Assembly: GCA_017848115.1 (NCBI GenBank)
Contig: JAGAKZ010000017.1
Location: 1 to 64,000, forward strand
Source: Oscillospiraceae bacterium
GTDB lineage: Bacteria; Bacillota; Clostridia; Oscillospirales; Ruminococcaceae
DNA: 64,000 nt
Direction: 5' to 3'
Part shown: positions 22,348 to 32,475 of the stretch, piece after piece
Position numbering within the stretch: position 1 is the first letter of the stretch
Layout of the letters: each line of letters starts with the position of its first letter
Notes under the pieces: generated by a model
Told to the model about the DNA's origin: nothing
What the model saw: only the letters and a program-made list of their open reading frames with translations
Database searches by the model: none
Translations under genes and position numbers: made by a program

Positions 22348-24897
22348 TTAGTCATCAAACTCTTCGTCATCGAGTTTTCGCATTCGTCTTTCTGCCCATT
22401 GCGATTTTGTCATAAGTATTTTTCTGGGCTTTGAACCTTCTGAAGGTCCTATTACACCCATTTGTTCAAGCTCGTCCATTATACGTGCTGCTCTTGCATA
22501 TCCGAGTTTAAGTTTTCTCTGCAGAGATGATGTAGATGCCTGACCAAGCTCCATAATGATATCGATTGCTTTTTCAATAAGTTCATCGTCGCCATCAGCT
22601 ATATTATCAGGCTTTCCGGCAGGTTTTTCTCCTTTTGGAACAGGTACGTTTCTTTCTATTTCATCTATTATCTCATCACTGTAATCGGCAACTGCATTTT
22701 GCTTGATAAAGTTTACTACTGATTCTATTTCCTTTGTTGAACAGAAACAACCCTGAACACGTATCGGTTTTGGAATACCCGAAGGAAAATAGAGCATATC
22801 GCCCTGTCCGAGCAACTTATCAGCACCGCCTGTATCAAGTATCGTTCTTGAGTCAGTCTGTGACATTACAGAAAGAGCAATACGGCTAGGGATATTTGCC
22901 TTGATAAGACCTGTGATGATATCAACTGTCGGTCGCTGTGTAGCGATTATAAGATGCATACCTGCAGCTCGTGCCATCTGCGCAAGACGGCATATAGCAT
23001 CTTCAACTTCATTTGATGCCGCCATCATAAGATCGGCAAGCTCGTCTATAGCTATTACTATCTGCGGCATAGATTCTATCTCACCGTTGCTTTCAGAGGC
23101 AAGTTCATTATATCCCGACAGATCTCTTACGTTTTTATCTGCAAAGAGCTTATATCTTCTGAGCATCTCCTGAACTGCCCAGTTAAGAGCACCTGCCGCC
23201 TTTCTCGGATCTGTTACAACAGGTATAAGAAGATGCGGTATACCATCATAAACTTTGAATTCAACGATCTTAGGGTCTATAAGAAGCAGTCTTACCTGTT
23301 CGGGAGTTGATTTGTAAAGAATACTCATTATTATAGAGTTGGTACATACTGATTTACCTGAACCTGTTGAACCGGCTATTATAACGTGAGGCATCTTTGC
23401 AATATCGCCTATTATAATTTTTCCGGCTATATCACGTCCTACGGCAAATGAGAGTTTACTTTTTGAAGACCTGAACTCTTCACTTTCTATCATTTCCCTG
23501 AGTGATACAGTTTCTTTTTTTGCGTTAGGCACTTCTATACCAACAGCAGCTTTTCCCGGAATAGGCGCTTCTATACGAACACCTGCCGCTGCAAGATTAA
23601 GAGCGATATCATCAGCAAGATTTGTTATCTTGGATATTTTAACTCCCGGTGAAGGCTGAAGCTCATAACGTGTTACAGTAGGTCCGCGACGCACATCGGT
23701 AAGAGTTGTCTTTACTCCGAAATTATCGAGTGTGCTGACAAGCTTTGATGCTGTGTCATTCATTTCGATCTTTGCGTTAAGTGCAGACATAGTCGGCGGT
23801 GGCTGTTTAAGAAAATCTACAGGAGGAAAGTTATACGCTCTGTCAGGCGGAACATTTACATGATCATTTTTCTTTTCAAGATCTATAGTTCTTCTTTTTT
23901 CACCTGATTCTTCTGTATTTTCAGGCATTACAGGCTGTTTTTCTCTCACTGCTTTCTTAGGCTGAACATCTTCAAGAGGAATGTCTATTGTCATAGTATC
24001 AGAGTCTGATGATTCAAACTTTCTTTTCTCCTGATTTTCAGCCTGGTGTTCTGTAAGTATCTCTTCAAGTTCTTCTGATTCTTTTAATGCAGGCTGTTTT
24101 TTAGCAAGCATATCTTTTATCTTTAAAAACTTTGAATTTTTCTTTTTCGATGATTCCTGTTTTTTTTCTTCAACTACATCAACCGAAGATTTTTGAGGTT
24201 TTTTGACAGAATCTATTTTTATAACTGATTTTTCCTGCGGTTCTTCAAGTTCATATTTTGCTGTTTCTTTTACTTCCTTGTAATATCTTCTGGAAGCGGC
24301 ATCTTCATGGATCTCTTTTATAGTCTTTTTAAGATCTGAAAACGGGGATTTTACAAAATTAAAAAACTTCTCGATTGAAAAACCTGTAAATAACATTGCC
24401 ATAAGAGCTATAGCACCTATTATCACTATCTTTGCACCAAGTGTTCCGAATATTGCAGTGATCGGCATACCGATAATAGCACTTATGACACCGCCTCCTT
24501 TGAGTGCAACACCGTCTTCAAAAAGGTTGGTTATCTTTTCGCCAAATCCTTCTCCTCTGATATCTCCGATTATAACATTCTGTACGAGTGTACTCACAAG
24601 TGATGTAAGCAACACTATACGGAATATATTGTTTCCCGGAGGAGCTTTATCAAATGCTGTCTTATACGATAAAGACATAAGCAGTACAGCCAGAAAAAAT
24701 ACTGATACTCCAAAAATTCCTCTGACTAACTTGTGGAGTGCAAACCACCCCGAAGTTCCTTGTATAAAAACGAGCAATAACATAAATATACTTGCCATAA
24801 AAAGCATTATTGCCCGAAAATTATTATCATGTTTCATATTCAGCACTACCGGCGCTTCCGGCGCTTTTTCCTTTTCATCTTTTTTCTTTTTTGCCAT
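22348..24897 (-). CDS. ftsK: DNA translocase FtsK/SpoIIIE
   Basis: This 849-residue protein has four hydrophobic membrane segments in the first 190 residues. A charged Glu/Lys-rich linker (about 200-370) follows, then the hexameric motor (about 400-750) with Walker [15 protein letters not shown], Walker [13 protein letters not shown] and [12 protein letters not shown]. The C-terminal winged-helix gamma domain (about 785-845) recognises orienting DNA repeats. It pumps chromosome DNA through the septum in division or spore formation. The ATG at 24897 is chosen over 24903 because GGAG would sit one base from the latter. It heads the leftward gene train. Confidence 0.95.
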   Translation of the reverse strand: MAKKKKDEKEKAPEAPVVLNMKHDNNFRAIMLFMASIFMLLLVFIQGTSGWFALHKLVRGIFGVSVFFLAVLLMSLSYKTAFDKAPPGNNIFRIVLLTSLVSTLVQNVIIGDIRGEGFGEKITNLFEDGVALKGGGVISAIIGMPITAIFGTLGAKIVIIGAIALMAMLFTGFSIEKFFNFVKSPFSDLKKTIKEIHEDAASRRYYKEVKETAKYELEEPQEKSVIKIDSVKKPQKSSVDVVEEKKQESSKKKNSKFLKIKDMLAKKQPALKESEELEEILTEHQAENQEKRKFESSDSDTMTIDIPLEDVQPKKAVREKQPVMPENTEESGEKRRTIDLEKKNDHVNVPPDRAYNFPPVDFLKQPPPTMSALNAKIEMNDTASKLVSTLDNFGVKTTLTDVRRGPTVTRYELQPSPGVKISKITNLADDIALNLAAAGVRIEAPIPGKAAVGIEVPNAKKETVSLREMIESEEFRSSKSKLSFAVGRDIAGKIIIGDIAKMPHVIIAGSTGSGKSVCTNSIIMSILYKSTPEQVRLLLIDPKIVEFKVYDGIPHLLIPVVTDPRKAAGALNWAVQEMLRRYKLFADKNVRDLSGYNELASESNGEIESMPQIVIAIDELADLMMAASNEVEDAICRLAQMARAAGMHLIIATQRPTVDIITGLIKANIPSRIALSVMSQTDSRTILDTGGADKLLGQGDMLYFPSGIPKPIRVQGCFCSTKEIESVVNFIKQNAVADYSDEIIDEIERNVPVPKGEKPAGKPDNIADGDDELIEKAIDIIMELGQASTSSLQRKLKLGYARAARIMDELEQMGVIGPSEGSKPRKILMTKSQWAERRMRKLDDEEFDD

Positions 24898-24949
24898 TAC
24901 CATTCTCCATATTATAATTTTTGATAAATGATTATCGTATACACTATTA

Positions 24950-24979
24950 ATTATAACACTTTACCATCATATAAAGCAA
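24950..24979 (-). promoter_or_regulatory. Possible ftsK promoter
   Basis: Minus strand TTGCTT, 18-base spacer, TATAAT (24950-24955). The -35 is weak. It overlaps the intergenic gap after the 24981 gene. Confidence 0.4.
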
Positions 24980-24980
24980 C

Positions 24981-25505
24981 CTATTTTTCATAAAACAATT
25001 TTTTTCGTATATCTATTTCGTTGTATGTTATATAATAAGTCACTATAATCGGAATAAACGGTATAAAACTTGCGATCAGAAGCAATACAGCTGACAAAGC
25101 AGTTATATCCGATACCTGTGTACCGTTTACAGCAAATGAAGTAATAAGAAGAAAATGCTGATTTAAAAGTTTATAAACCCCGAATATATCAGGCAATACC
25201 CCTGCCTTCGACATCATAAGCATTATCCACATCAGAAAAAGCGGAAGAGATGCTCCAAACCCCATTACAAACGGTATATTTTTTTTAAAAACTGTTTTTT
25301 TCAGTTTATCGGACGATCTGTGTTTTTTTGCCTCAAAATAAGCATAATTTATATGAAGACCACATAATATAAAAAGCGTACACAACCCGGCTATTACCAT
25401 CATGATCGTATTTTTCAAGAAGAGCACACTGAAAAAAATAAACATAAGTGAAAGAAGGCTTGACAAAAGTGTATATCCTGTACCCTTAAAAAAAGTTTTG
25501 GTCAT
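24981..25505 (-). CDS. Small integral membrane protein, function unknown
   Basis: The 174-residue version starts at 25505, with GGAGG 9 bases upstream; the longer frame to 25607 has no ribosome site and runs over the divergent small gene. Hydrophobic helices lie at about 12-32, 36-56, 78-100 and 140-165, so four membrane segments are likely (LLSSLLSLMFIFFSVLF, MVIAGLCTLFILCGL, MGFGASLPLFLMWIMLM, VLLLIASFIPFIPIIVTYYI). No family is recognised. It lies upstream of ftsK on the same strand. Confidence 0.65.
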   Translation of the reverse strand: MTKTFFKGTGYTLLSSLLSLMFIFFSVLFLKNTIMMVIAGLCTLFILCGLHINYAYFEAKKHRSSDKLKKTVFKKNIPFVMGFGASLPLFLMWIMLMMSKAGVLPDIFGVYKLLNQHFLLITSFAVNGTQVSDITALSAVLLLIASFIPFIPIIVTYYITYNEIDIRKKLFYEK

Positions 25506-25584
25506 ATTTTTTTCCTCCAAAAAATTTTTTTCATTTACATAATTTACTCTTACCCTGCAAATAATATTAACGAGGTGAATATAA

Positions 25585-25743
25585 ATGAAAAAAAGATTTA
25601 CTGACAATGATAGTGAAATTGTAAAAATTTATTATCCGCACAAAAAAAATCCATCACATACCGAAAATATAAATGACTTTCAAGATGAAAGTGATGATGT
25701 AAAGATCTGGAACGGAAGCAAAAATAATATTTTTACCGAATAA
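25585..25743 (+). CDS. Small acidic protein of 52 residues, function unknown
   Basis: The ATG at 25585 is preceded by GAGGTG with 7 bases of spacing. The protein starts MKKRFTDNDSEIVKIYYPHK and has an acidic, Asn/Asp-rich second half ending NNIFTE. It is soluble, lacks Cys and matches nothing I recognise. It is divergent from the membrane protein gene, with the two ribosome sites about 65 bases apart. It could be a real small gene; no strong promoter is visible. Confidence 0.5.
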   Translation: MKKRFTDNDSEIVKIYYPHKKNPSHTENINDFQDESDDVKIWNGSKNNIFTE

Positions 25744-25931
25744 AGAATATCACATCGCTGTAAACACAATATATTAATTATACCATATTTTATCGCATCA
25801 TAGCAAGAAAAGCACAGATATATTTATGACACTAACAACGTAAATTCCTTTTACAAGACGTTTTCTAATACCAATCTAATTTTTTCCATAAATTTTTCTC
25901 AAAAAAAATAAAAATTTTTTTCAAAAAACTA
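25744..25931. other. AT-rich intergenic stretch before the tRNA promoter
   Basis: No ORF with a ribosome site. Long A and T runs at 25880-25925 resemble an UP element ahead of the tRNA promoter. Confidence 0.5.
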
Positions 25932-25960
25932 TTGACAAATCTTTTTTTATTTGCTATAAT
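25932..25960 (+). promoter_or_regulatory. Consensus promoter of the tRNA pair
   Basis: TTGACA (25932-25937), 17-base spacer, TATAAT (25955-25960), both perfect, behind an A/T-rich upstream run, as expected for strong stable-RNA promoters. Confidence 0.92.
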
Positions 25961-25994
25961 TAATAACGTTGTCTGAGGTAAACAAAGACACGAT

Positions 25995-26067
25995 GAGACA
26001 TTAGCTCAGTTGGCAGAGCATTTGACTTTTAATCAAAGGGTCTGGGGTTCGAATCCCCAATGTCTCA
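25995..26067 (+). tRNA. tRNA-Lys (anticodon TTT)
   Basis: The 73-nt cloverleaf has acceptor GAGACAT/ATGTCTC with discriminator A, D-stem GCTC/GAGC, anticodon stem TTTGA/TCAAA with loop CTTTTAA, and T-arm TGGGG-TTCGAAT-CCCCA. CCA is not encoded. Confidence 0.97.
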
Positions 26068-26093
26068 CTTAACTTAATTAATTTTAAGTTTAT

Positions 26094-26167
26094 GCGTCTG
26101 TAGCTCAGTTGGATAGAGTGACTGGCTACGAACCAGTAGGTCGGGGGTTCGAGCCCCTCCAGGCGCA
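26094..26167 (+). tRNA. tRNA-Arg (anticodon ACG)
   Basis: The 74-nt cloverleaf has acceptor GCGTCTG/CAGGCGC with one G-T pair, discriminator A, anticodon stem ACTGG/CCAGT and loop CTACGAA, and T-loop TTCGAGC. A34 is probably edited to inosine. CCA is not encoded. It is co-transcribed with tRNA-Lys, 26 bases upstream. Confidence 0.97.
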
Positions 26168-26175
26168 TTGATCTC

Positions 26176-26212
26176 AAACATCGTTTGTTTTATACAAACG
26201 ATGTTTTTTTAT
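26176..26212 (+). terminator. Terminator of the tRNA operon
   Basis: AAACATCGTTTG pairs with CAAACGATGTTT (12-bp stem, 7-base loop) and runs into TTTTTTT. Confidence 0.92.
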
Positions 26213-26221
26213 TTAAAAACA

Positions 26222-26280
26222 AACCGGTTGGAAGACTAGCCATTGACTGACTAGCCTCCCGACCGGTTATTTTTATTTTT
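26222..26280 (-). terminator. Hairpin downstream of the GH9 operon
   Basis: AACCGGTTGG-A-GACTAG and its partner CTAGCC-CCCGACCGGTT form a long imperfect stem. On the minus strand it is followed by TTTGTTTTTA, on the plus strand by TTTTTATTTTT, so it can work in both directions. Confidence 0.75.
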
Positions 26281-26348
26281 TACTGTTTTCCGAGATATAC
26301 GTTTAGTTCTTTGCTTACATACTGTTTAAAATATGTAAGGCAATGATC
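26280..26348 (-). pseudogene. Decayed dockerin C-terminus, in frame behind GH9 copy 1
   Basis: Directly after the stop of GH9 copy 1 the same frame continues S-DHCLTYFKQYVSKELNVYL-GKQ to a TAA. It mirrors the end of the copy 1 dockerin (LAHFKQYICKEPDIVLGPQK) residue by residue, but is diverged. It has no start of its own. It is the leftover tail of an older dockerin copy, kept when a fresh 3' end was placed in front. Confidence 0.75.
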
Positions 26349-26351
26349 TGA

Positions 26352-29342
26352 TTATTTTTGCGGACCGAGAACAATATCGGGTTCTTTACATATATACTGT
26401 TTGAAATGAGCAAGGTCTGCGATATTTACTTCTCCATCATAATAAACATCAGCTGCTTTTAACACATCATCTGAAACAGAAATGTCACCTATGAGATGAA
26501 GGCTTAAAAGTGTAAGGTCTGACAGGTCAGAAACACCATCACCGTTAAAGTCACCATATTTTATTTCGGCCGGATCTACAGGTTCAGGATCATCAGGACA
26601 ACTTATCTTTGCTGCTTCGTCCTGAAGGAATGAAACTACCCATGCAAGTGATGAATTGTATTCAAGTGACGCACTGTTTGTTGACCATGATTCTGTTGAA
26701 TCCATATAGCATCTCTGTGAACAGTTTTCTCTCAGACCCGGACCAAATCCGAACGACCTTACATACGGATCATTCAGATGAGCAGTTGGTCCGCTCAGAA
26801 GTACGCCATCAGGAGCTTCAGGAAATGACTCGTCGATCTCAGCTATCCAGAATCTATGATACGGTCTTTTTCCGTAGTATGTACCGTAACCTGTGATAAA
26901 TGAGAAATTGAGCGGGTTTGTTCCGAGCAGATAGTCCATAGCAGTTGTTGCACCACTCATATATCTGACATCTTGTGTAAGGTCATAAGCGTATGCCATA
27001 ACTATAGCATTGTTTAAAACCATTGAGTTAGACCCATATTCATAACCAATGATAGTAATAGACGGATCAATACTTGAAGGATCAGAATATGTAACATCAT
27101 TAAAAAACGGTATTCCATAACCTTGTGTTTGTTCTAAAGCTATATATTTATCAGCAACTCCGACTATACAGCCTTTTATCATTTCATAGTCTTCTTCAAA
27201 GAGCAGATCTTTATTAAGAGCAAGTGTCAGAGTACCTGCAGCTGCTGTATTTCCCCAGTTAAAAGCCGTATATGAACCATTACCTTCCTCATTTTCACCA
27301 CCGGTGATCCTGTGATATACTTTGAACGCTTCTTCATATCCTGAAAGTTCTTTATAATATTCATCAGCAGAAGGATCACCCATTCTCCTTGCAGATACAT
27401 AAAGCTCACAGGCTGCCCAGTAAGCATCATCTCTTACTTCATAATCACCGTAAGAACTACCACCCTTGCTCTGATACATAGGAGCATATAATGATTCTTC
27501 GTTAAGTTCTTCCTTGACACAAAGAGTATTAAGCTCAGGGTGAATTACTTCTGTCAGATCAGCCTCATACCAATGCATACGATATGCGTCATATGCTTTT
27601 TTTGCTTCTTCAAGATAGAAAGTAGCCTTTTCTTTGTCATAAGGTTCCCAGAGTCTTGCAGCCTGTGCGGCACATGCTGCATAATTAAGTGTAGCAGCAA
27701 ATGTCGGAGGCTTTATGACACGTATTGTTTCATATTCTGCTATGTAATCATACAGTCTTGTAGCAAGCCCTGTCCACTTGTAATCGTGCATCTTGTGATA
27801 TACCATGCCTGCATATTTTCCCCATGTAGGTTCATTTTCCCTGACAACCATTTTCGACATCCAGTCAAGTTCTACTGCTGTTTCATCGAGTATATCAGGA
27901 ATCTTGTTACCTGCTTCCGGAATCACGACCACACCTGAACCATCGGCAAACTTATCTTTTCCCTCTTTTGTACCGATAGCTCTTTCATACATATTCTGCA
28001 AAGTCCATACCGACATACCGCCGTTTACAACATACTTACCAAAATCACCTGCATCATACCAGCCACCTGTTGCACCGACTTTTGAGGAAGCATATATTTC
28101 AGTTGCTTCTTTTGCAGTGGCATATCCATTTTTCCAGAATTTCTGTACATAGCCTGTATCACTCTTATCAAAACCTGCATAAGACAACGAAGCTGCATCA
28201 CCGGAAGTGATATACGCTGCATCTATTTCAACACCCGAACGGTTCTGATAGAAAAAGTTTACTGCATTTGTAAGCAGATCATGATTTTCGTCTGAATATA
28301 TATCGTCATTGATCCTGAAATCAAAAGATCTCCACTTTCCTACTCTGATATAGTATGTACCCGGTTCATTAAATTCTGTAAAATCAAGTTTGCATACATT
28401 ATCTCCTGAGTCCTTGTCTTTTATTGCTTTTTGTGCCTTACCTTTATACTTTACTTCATCTGTCTTAGCGTCGCACACTTCAAAATCATATGGCATCTGC
28501 GCAAGATCAATATGTGATGCATCTACGAGAAAATCGCCTTTATTATCACCGAGTACAGCAACCTTGCTAAGATTTGGATAATATCCAAGCTGATTTACAG
28601 AGATATAGTTTACAAGTTCACCATCAGGAGCATAGATTTCGGGTGCAACGAGTGCAGAACGGTCACGGTTTGTTCCCCAGTATGTATCAGGTTTTGCTAT
28701 ATCACATGATTCTCCCGGTTCACAGGTCTGACACTTGATCGACATATTATCAAACCATATCTCATCATCGTCCTGAGCATTTCCTTCATACATAGTACCC
28801 TTGGCATACTGAAATACCCATTCAAGATCTTCAAGATCTTTTGTCGGTGTAAATTCACCTGAAAACGTCTGCCATTTATTTGTAAGAACAGCAGCTTTAC
28901 CCCACTGACCGTCCATATGAGGTCCATGTTCCATCTTATCACCGTTTAAAACAAAGTATTCATTGTGACCGTCTTCAGTTCCTATTCTCGAACAAAGCTG
29001 AAAACCGGATCTTTTTGACTTTGCAGAAAAGCTAACGGTATATGTATGACCTGCTTTAAATTCAAGATCTCCGTGTTTTAGCTGAAGATCCCACTTTTCT
29101 TTTTCTTCACCTTCAGCGTTCAGGATATATATATGCAAAGCACCATCTTCAACACAGAAATTTTGTCTGGCAGGGCTTACTTCAGTAGTATGCCATGGAA
29201 GCATTTTAGCGTATTCAAACTCTGTTTCGCTTATCATTTCAACTTCTGCAAAAACACTTGTTGCAGGTATGACAGATGTACCAAGCAGTGTAACTGAGGC
29301 TATCGTTGCCATGATTTTTCTTAGTTTTCTTTTTACTGTCAT
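26352..29342 (-). CDS. GH9-family dockerin protein, copy 1 (catalytic Glu replaced)
   Basis: This 996-residue protein has a signal peptide (about 1-32), an N-terminal carbohydrate-binding jelly roll of CBM4/9 type (about 40-205), an Ig-like CelD_N domain (about 240-345, VNYISVNQLGYYPNLSKVAV), a GH9 (alpha/alpha)6 barrel (about 360-905) and a dockerin (about 930-990). The Asp pair motif GGWYDAGDFGKYVVNGG is intact. The second signature reads YMDSTESWSTNSASLEYN, with Ser where GH9 has the proton-donor Glu, and the first reads PYHR instead of PHHR. Activity is therefore doubtful or altered. It lies 44 bases behind copy 2, probably one transcript. Its 3' end is nearly identical to that of copy 2, and a dockerin relic follows its stop. 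Confidence 0.88.
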   Translation of the reverse strand: MTVKRKLRKIMATIASVTLLGTSVIPATSVFAEVEMISETEFEYAKMLPWHTTEVSPARQNFCVEDGALHIYILNAEGEEKEKWDLQLKHGDLEFKAGHTYTVSFSAKSKRSGFQLCSRIGTEDGHNEYFVLNGDKMEHGPHMDGQWGKAAVLTNKWQTFSGEFTPTKDLEDLEWVFQYAKGTMYEGNAQDDDEIWFDNMSIKCQTCEPGESCDIAKPDTYWGTNRDRSALVAPEIYAPDGELVNYISVNQLGYYPNLSKVAVLGDNKGDFLVDASHIDLAQMPYDFEVCDAKTDEVKYKGKAQKAIKDKDSGDNVCKLDFTEFNEPGTYYIRVGKWRSFDFRINDDIYSDENHDLLTNAVNFFYQNRSGVEIDAAYITSGDAASLSYAGFDKSDTGYVQKFWKNGYATAKEATEIYASSKVGATGGWYDAGDFGKYVVNGGMSVWTLQNMYERAIGTKEGKDKFADGSGVVVIPEAGNKIPDILDETAVELDWMSKMVVRENEPTWGKYAGMVYHKMHDYKWTGLATRLYDYIAEYETIRVIKPPTFAATLNYAACAAQAARLWEPYDKEKATFYLEEAKKAYDAYRMHWYEADLTEVIHPELNTLCVKEELNEESLYAPMYQSKGGSSYGDYEVRDDAYWAACELYVSARRMGDPSADEYYKELSGYEEAFKVYHRITGGENEEGNGSYTAFNWGNTAAAGTLTLALNKDLLFEEDYEMIKGCIVGVADKYIALEQTQGYGIPFFNDVTYSDPSSIDPSITIIGYEYGSNSMVLNNAIVMAYAYDLTQDVRYMSGATTAMDYLLGTNPLNFSFITGYGTYYGKRPYHRFWIAEIDESFPEAPDGVLLSGPTAHLNDPYVRSFGFGPGLRENCSQRCYMDSTESWSTNSASLEYNSSLAWVVSFLQDEAAKISCPDDPEPVDPAEIKYGDFNGDGVSDLSDLTLLSLHLIGDISVSDDVLKAADVYYDGEVNIADLAHFKQYICKEPDIVLGPQK

Positions 29343-29386
29343 TTCATTTCCCTCCCGTTTTTCATAATAAAAAATTTAATAATCAC

Positions 29387-32365
29387 TTATTTTTGCGGAC
29401 CGAGAACAATATCGGGTTCTTTACATATATACTGTTTGAAATGAGCAAGGTCTGCGATATTTACTTCTCCGTCATAATAAACATCGGCTGCTTTTAACAC
29501 ATCATCTGAAACAGAAATATCACCTATGAGATGAAGGCTTAAAAGTGTAAGGTCTGACAGATCAGAAACACCGTCACTGTTAAAGTCACCATATTTTATT
29601 TCGGCAGGCTTTACAGGTTCAGGATAATCAGGACAACTTATCTTTGCTGCTTCGTCCTGAAGGAATGAAACTACCCATGCAAGTGATGAATTGTATTCAA
29701 GTGACGCACTGTTTGTTGACCATGATTCTGTTGAATCCATATAGCATCTCTGTGAAGGAATGTCACAATAAGGAGCAAATCCAAAAGCTCTGATATATGG
29801 ATCGTCAAGATAAGCACTCGGTCCGCTCAGAAGTACACCATCAGGTGCTTCAGGGAATGATCTGTCAACCTCGGAAGCCCAGTATTTATGATACGGTTTT
29901 TGTCCGCTGTATATGCCATAACCTGTGATAAATGAGAAATTAAGCGGATTTGTTCCGAACAGATAGTCCATAGCTGTTGTTACACCGCTGATATATTCAG
30001 GGTCTTCTGTAAGTTCATATGCATATGCCATAACTATTGCATTATTTAAAACCATTGAGTTAGATGCAAATTCGTATCCATGAATAGTATTATAATAATC
30101 AGAGCCAAAAGGATCATTATATTTCGGAGAATCATCAAGATACGGTATACCATAGCCCTGGCTCTGTTCTGTGGATATATACTCATCAGCTGTTTTTACT
30201 AATGAAGTTTTTAGCTTTTCGTATTCTTCTTCAGATATAAGATCTTTGTTAAGTGCAAGTGTCATATTGCCTGCAGTGGCTGTATTTCCCCAGTTAAAAG
30301 CTGTATATGAACCTCCGGACTTTTGATTTTCACCACCGGTGATTTTATGAGGTACTTCAAACGCCTTTTTATATTCTGAAAGTTCCTTATAATATTTGTC
30401 TGCAGAAGAGTCACCCATTCTCTTTGCTGTTACATAAAGCTCACAAGCAGCCCAGTAAGCGTCATCTCTTACCTCATAATCACCGTAAGGACTGCCACCC
30501 TTTGCATGATACTTAGGCGCATATAATGATTCTTCGTTGATTTCTTCCTTAGCACAAGGTATATCGAAATCCGGATGCGCTGTTTCTGCCAGGTCAGCCT
30601 CATAATAGTGCGTAAGATATGCGTCATATGCTTTTTTTGCTTCTTCAAGATAAAAATCAGCCTTTTCTTTGTCATAAGGTTCCCAGAGTCTTGCTGCCTG
30701 TGCGGTACATGCAACATAATTAAGCGTAGCAGCAAACGTCGGAGGTTTTACGATACGCAGTGTACCCCATTCTTCTTCATAAATATATGGTTTTACTGCA
30801 AGCCCTGTCCATTTATGGTCATGTAACTTATGATAAACCAATCCTGCATACTTGCCCCATGTAGGTTCATCTTCCTTTACAACCATACTTGTCATCCAGT
30901 CAAGTTCTACAGCTGTTTCATCGAGTATATCGGGAATATCATTACCTGCTTCCGGCACCATAACTACACCTGAGGCGTCAGAAAATTTTTCTTTTCCTTC
31001 TCCCGAAAGGACAGATCTTTCATACATATTTTGTAAGGTCCAGACTGATATACCGCCGTTTACAACGTATTTTCCATGATCTCCTGCATCATACCAGCCA
31101 CCTGTTGCTGTGATCTCAGAAGAAGTATATGTTTCTTTTATTTCCTGCCAGCCTATATATTCATTTTTCCATACTTTCTGTACATAAGCTGTATCAGACT
31201 TATGACCGCCTGCATGAGCAAGCTCATCTTTATTGCCTGATGTAATATACTGAGATTCGATATCGATACCCGAACGATTCTGATAGAAGTAGTTAATGGA
31301 ATCGGTAAGCAGGTTTTCTGAATAAATATCCTCTGCTATCCTGAAATCAAAAGATCTCCATTCACCTACTTTGATATAATAAGTCCCCGGTTCATTATAT
31401 TCTGTAAAATCAAGCTTATATACAGTATCACCGGAAGCCTCATCTTTTATAGCTTTTCCCGATTTACCTTTATACTTTACTTCATTTGTCTTAGCGTCGC
31501 ATATTTCAAAATCATATGAATTTTCGGTAAGATCAATAGTTGATGCATGATAAATGATATCTCCTTTATTATCAGAAAGCACTGCTATCTTACTAAGCTT
31601 TGGATAATATCCCAGCTGATTTACAGAAATGTAATTTACAAGCTTACCATCAGGAGCATATTTTTCGGGATCAACAAGTGCAGAACGGTCACGGTTTGTT
31701 CCCCAGTCGGTATCAGGACGTGATACATCACAATTATCTCCGGGTTCACAAGTCTGGCATACGATCGACATATCATCAAACCATATCTCATCTCCGTCCT
31801 GAGCATTGCCTTCATACCTAGTACCGTTAGCATACTCAAATTTCCAGATAAGACCTTCAAGATCCTCTGTTGGTGTAAATTCACCTGAAAATGTCTGCCA
31901 TTTATTTGTAAGAATCGCTGCTTTGCCCCACTGACCGTTCATATGAAGACCATGTTCCATCTTATCACCGTTTAATACGAAATATTCTTCATCACCAAGA
32001 ACATTTCCTATATTTGAACAAAGTTCAAGACCGTTTCTGCTTGACTTTGCCTTAAAGCTTACCGTATATGTGTGACCTTTCTTAAAACTAAGATTTTTGT
32101 ATCTTGTCATAAGATCCCATTTTTCCCGATTAGAACCTACTGATTTAAGAATCATTATATGAATAGCACCGTCTTCGATCCGGAAATTCTGCTTTGCAGG
32201 ACTGCTTTCTACGGTATGCCACGGAAGCATTTTGTAGTCAAAGCTTGTTTCACTAAGCATCTCTACTTCGGCAGAAACATTCATTGAAGGTAAGACGGAT
32301 GTACTAAGCATCGCAACTGAGGCTATTGTTGCCATTACTTTTCTTAGCTTTCTTTTATTTATCAT
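29387..32365 (-). CDS. GH9-family dockerin protein, copy 2 (catalytic Glu replaced)
   Basis: This 992-residue protein has the same order: signal peptide, CBM4/9-like module, CelD_N Ig-like domain, GH9 barrel, dockerin. GGWYDAGDHGKYVVNGG carries the catalytic-base Asp pair. The signature YMDSTESWSTNSASLEYN again has Ser in place of the proton-donor Glu, and the His motif is PYHK instead of PHHR, one step further from consensus than copy 1. The dockerin (DFNSDGVSDLSD, then the degenerate loop DVYYDGEVNIAD) matches copy 1 almost exactly. AGGAGG precedes the ATG. It has a promoter at 32476-32504. Likely roles are cellulose or hemicellulose binding, or a changed cleavage mechanism; plain endoglucanase activity should not be assumed. 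Confidence 0.88.
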   Translation of the reverse strand: MINKRKLRKVMATIASVAMLSTSVLPSMNVSAEVEMLSETSFDYKMLPWHTVESSPAKQNFRIEDGAIHIMILKSVGSNREKWDLMTRYKNLSFKKGHTYTVSFKAKSSRNGLELCSNIGNVLGDEEYFVLNGDKMEHGLHMNGQWGKAAILTNKWQTFSGEFTPTEDLEGLIWKFEYANGTRYEGNAQDGDEIWFDDMSIVCQTCEPGDNCDVSRPDTDWGTNRDRSALVDPEKYAPDGKLVNYISVNQLGYYPKLSKIAVLSDNKGDIIYHASTIDLTENSYDFEICDAKTNEVKYKGKSGKAIKDEASGDTVYKLDFTEYNEPGTYYIKVGEWRSFDFRIAEDIYSENLLTDSINYFYQNRSGIDIESQYITSGNKDELAHAGGHKSDTAYVQKVWKNEYIGWQEIKETYTSSEITATGGWYDAGDHGKYVVNGGISVWTLQNMYERSVLSGEGKEKFSDASGVVMVPEAGNDIPDILDETAVELDWMTSMVVKEDEPTWGKYAGLVYHKLHDHKWTGLAVKPYIYEEEWGTLRIVKPPTFAATLNYVACTAQAARLWEPYDKEKADFYLEEAKKAYDAYLTHYYEADLAETAHPDFDIPCAKEEINEESLYAPKYHAKGGSPYGDYEVRDDAYWAACELYVTAKRMGDSSADKYYKELSEYKKAFEVPHKITGGENQKSGGSYTAFNWGNTATAGNMTLALNKDLISEEEYEKLKTSLVKTADEYISTEQSQGYGIPYLDDSPKYNDPFGSDYYNTIHGYEFASNSMVLNNAIVMAYAYELTEDPEYISGVTTAMDYLFGTNPLNFSFITGYGIYSGQKPYHKYWASEVDRSFPEAPDGVLLSGPSAYLDDPYIRAFGFAPYCDIPSQRCYMDSTESWSTNSASLEYNSSLAWVVSFLQDEAAKISCPDYPEPVKPAEIKYGDFNSDGVSDLSDLTLLSLHLIGDISVSDDVLKAADVYYDGEVNIADLAHFKQYICKEPDIVLGPQK

Positions 32366-32475
32366 TTTTTATTTTCCTCCTGAATTCTTATATACTTTAT
32401 ATTGCTGTAAACAGTTTGACAAATTATTTTAACGAAATTGTTGATGTTTACTATTTTTTTTAAACCTATATAATT

